A stretch of 17,167 nt of DNA from Bacteroidales bacterium UBA3844 (GTDB lineage: Bacteria > Bacteroidota > Bacteroidia > Bacteroidales > Paludibacteraceae): positions 1 through 17,167 of the forward strand of contig DGHQ01000016.1 of the NCBI GenBank assembly GCA_002392915.1, given 5' to 3'. Shown one piece after another: positions 16,043-17,167 of this stretch. The translations under genes were made by a program, and so were the position numbers. How positions within the stretch are numbered: position 1 is the first letter of the stretch; each line of letters begins with the position of its first letter. The notes below the pieces were generated by a model. It did not search any database. It saw nothing but the letters and a program-made list of their open reading frames with translations, and was not told the DNA's origin.

Positions 16043-16108
16043 AACTTTTAATTTTTTGGCTCAAAAAACATACAAAATCGCACGTATTTTGACCGTTAGA
16101 TTGATTTT

Positions 16109-16147
16109 CAAAAATACAAATCTACAATTTACAAGCAACCGCACAAA
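16109..16147 (-). promoter_or_regulatory. Probable promoter of the beta-helix operon
   Basis: TAGATTTG (16117-16124, minus strand) is a -7 match with TTTG (16144-16147) 19 nt upstream, the best-spaced promoter in the window. A second -7 match, TATTTTTG (16109-16116), lies directly next to it but lacks a well-placed -33 box. Confidence 0.65.
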
Positions 16148-16332
16148 ACATGTTTTTTATCTTTTATACATCTATTTTGGTACGATTGACAATGATGATC
16201 ACCCAAAAACATTCACAAAAAACAGGGAAAAAAGAAAGAATGTAATCCGCAAAATACAGTATTGGCACGCTGAAAATATGACATGATATAAAAATTGGGA
16301 GATTTGATACTCATTCATAAACAATAATTTAT

Positions 16333-16340
16333 TATCTTTG
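16333..16340 (+). promoter_or_regulatory. Probable glyS promoter -7 box
   Basis: TATCTTTG fits TAnnTTTG and would give a leader of about 30-35 nt. A TTTG at 16303-16306 is 26 nt upstream, farther than the usual -33 spacing, so only the -7 element is claimed. Confidence 0.5.
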
Positions 16341-16379
16341 CAGAAAAAGAACGATTAAATTTTAACACAATATAAAGAT

Positions 16380-17167
16380 ATGGCTTCACAGGAAGATGCA
16401 TTCAAGGCATTAGTTTCGCACTGTAAGGAGTATGGTTTTGTATTCCCATCAAGTGAGATTTATGGAGGTTTAGCAGCCGTTTACGACTACGGTCAGAACG
16501 GTGTAGAGTTGAAGAACAACATCAAGAAATATTGGTGGGACAGCATGACATTGCTACACCAGAACATCGTAGGTATTGATGCAGCAATCTTTATGGAGCC
16601 AACTACATGGAAGGCTTCCGGACACGTTGACGCATTCAATGACCCATTGATTGACAACCGTGATTCAAAGAAAAGATACAGAGCCGACGTGTTGATCGAG
16701 GATCAGCTTGCAAAGTATGACGACAAGATCAACAAAGAATGCGAGAAGGCAGCGAAGAAATTTGGCGATGCTTTCAACAAAGAGCAGTTCATCTCAACAA
16801 ATGCGCGCGTAAAGGAGTATGCAGAAAAGAGAGATGCACTTCACGAGCGTTTTGCAAAAGCACTTAACGACAATAATCTTGACGAACTAAAGCAGATCAT
16901 TCTTGACGAAGAGATCGTATGTCCTATCTCAGGAACAAGAAACTGGACTGACGTAAAGCAGTTCAACCTAATGTTCAAGACTCAGATCGGAGCGAGTGCC
17001 GACAACACAATGGATATTTACCTACGTCCAGAGACATGTCAGGGTATCTTCACCAACTTCTTGAACGTACAGAAGACAGGCCGTATGAAGATTCCTTTCG
17101 GTATTGCTCAGATCGGTAAGGCATTCCGTAACGAGATCGTAGCACGTCAGTTCATCTTCCGTATGCG
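16380..17167 (+). CDS. glyS: Glycyl-tRNA synthetase, homodimeric type (3' end outside the window)
   Basis: A class II aminoacyl-tRNA synthetase that joins glycine to tRNA-Gly in the cytoplasm. The first 262 codons are visible. Residues 11-45 (LVSHCKEYGFVFPSSEIYGG, then AVYDYGQNGVELKNNIKKYW) form the motif 1 region of the eukaryote-like alpha2 enzyme rather than the alpha2-beta2 GlyQ/GlyS form. A charged helical insertion follows (about 98-180), then a CPISG segment, RPETCQGIF and class II motif 2 (FRNEI). The enzyme is usually around 500 residues, so about half is present. The ATG at 16380 has no recognisable Shine-Dalgarno sequence, as is common in Bacteroidetes; AT-rich DNA precedes it. Confidence 0.97.
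   Translation, partial: MASQEDAFKALVSHCKEYGFVFPSSEIYGGLAAVYDYGQNGVELKNNIKKYWWDSMTLLHQNIVGIDAAIFMEPTTWKASGHVDAFNDPLIDNRDSKKRYRADVLIEDQLAKYDDKINKECEKAAKKFGDAFNKEQFISTNARVKEYAEKRDALHERFAKALNDNNLDELKQIILDEEIVCPISGTRNWTDVKQFNLMFKTQIGASADNTMDIYLRPETCQGIFTNFLNVQKTGRMKIPFGIAQIGKAFRNEIVARQFIFRM

Larger units (their letters stand above)
16043..16379. other. Divergent intergenic region upstream of glyS and the beta-helix operon
   Basis: This 337-bp AT-rich gap separates divergent genes. The left part holds the leader motif and promoter of the minus-strand operon; the right end holds the glyS -7 box. Between about 16150 and 16300 I see no coding frame with a start signal, no strong hairpin and no repeat. 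Confidence 0.7.

Noticed and set aside
16150..16300. Small gene or sRNA between the divergent promoters
   Set aside because: No frame with a plausible start, no stable hairpin with T-tract and no -7 match pointing into this stretch on the plus strand before 16333.

Overview
The window comes from a Bacteroidetes genome, most likely order Bacteroidales. The evidence is a complete bacteroidete-type Na+-translocating NADH:quinone reductase (nqr) operon, promoter -7 boxes of the TAnnTTTG type, type IX secretion (T9SS) C-terminal sorting domains, a BspA-like leucine-rich repeat protein and carbohydrate-active secreted enzymes. T9SS sorting domains argue against Bacteroides itself; genus and species cannot be read from the window.

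Layout. Positions 1-5701, minus strand: nqrA, nqrB, nqrC, nqrD, nqrE and the first 320 codons of nqrF, tightly spaced and read from a promoter near 5736-5769. The product is a membrane respiratory complex that oxidises NADH, reduces quinone and pumps Na+. Positions 5882-6688, minus: a RNase Z-like metallo-beta-lactamase-fold hydrolase. Positions 6894-9521, plus: a secreted BspA-like LRR protein and a CE1-like esterase, probably co-transcribed, ending at a 25-bp tandem repeat that runs into a hairpin. Positions 9627-13044, minus: a secreted protein of unknown function and, upstream of it, a GH5 endoglucanase-like enzyme with a CBM6-like module and a T9SS sorting domain. Positions 13230-16042, minus: two overlapping genes, a 157-residue protein that is little more than a signal peptide plus a T9SS sorting domain, and a 780-residue parallel beta-helix protein resembling the Cthe_2159 carbohydrate-binding family. 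Positions 16380-17167, plus: the 5' part of glyS (glycyl-tRNA synthetase).

Functionally the window joins housekeeping genes (nqr, glyS) with a block of at least four, probably six, secreted surface proteins for adhesion to, or breakdown of, plant or host polysaccharide. No phage, insertion sequence, CRISPR array, tRNA or rRNA is visible.

The points most worth following up are: a second flavinylation-like motif in a C-terminal tail of NqrC; a split-element leader motif shared by the GH5 gene and the beta-helix operon; a terminator-like hairpin inside the GH5 leader; the sorting-domain stub translationally coupled to a large secreted protein that has no sorting domain of its own; and a TTG start on nqrB.
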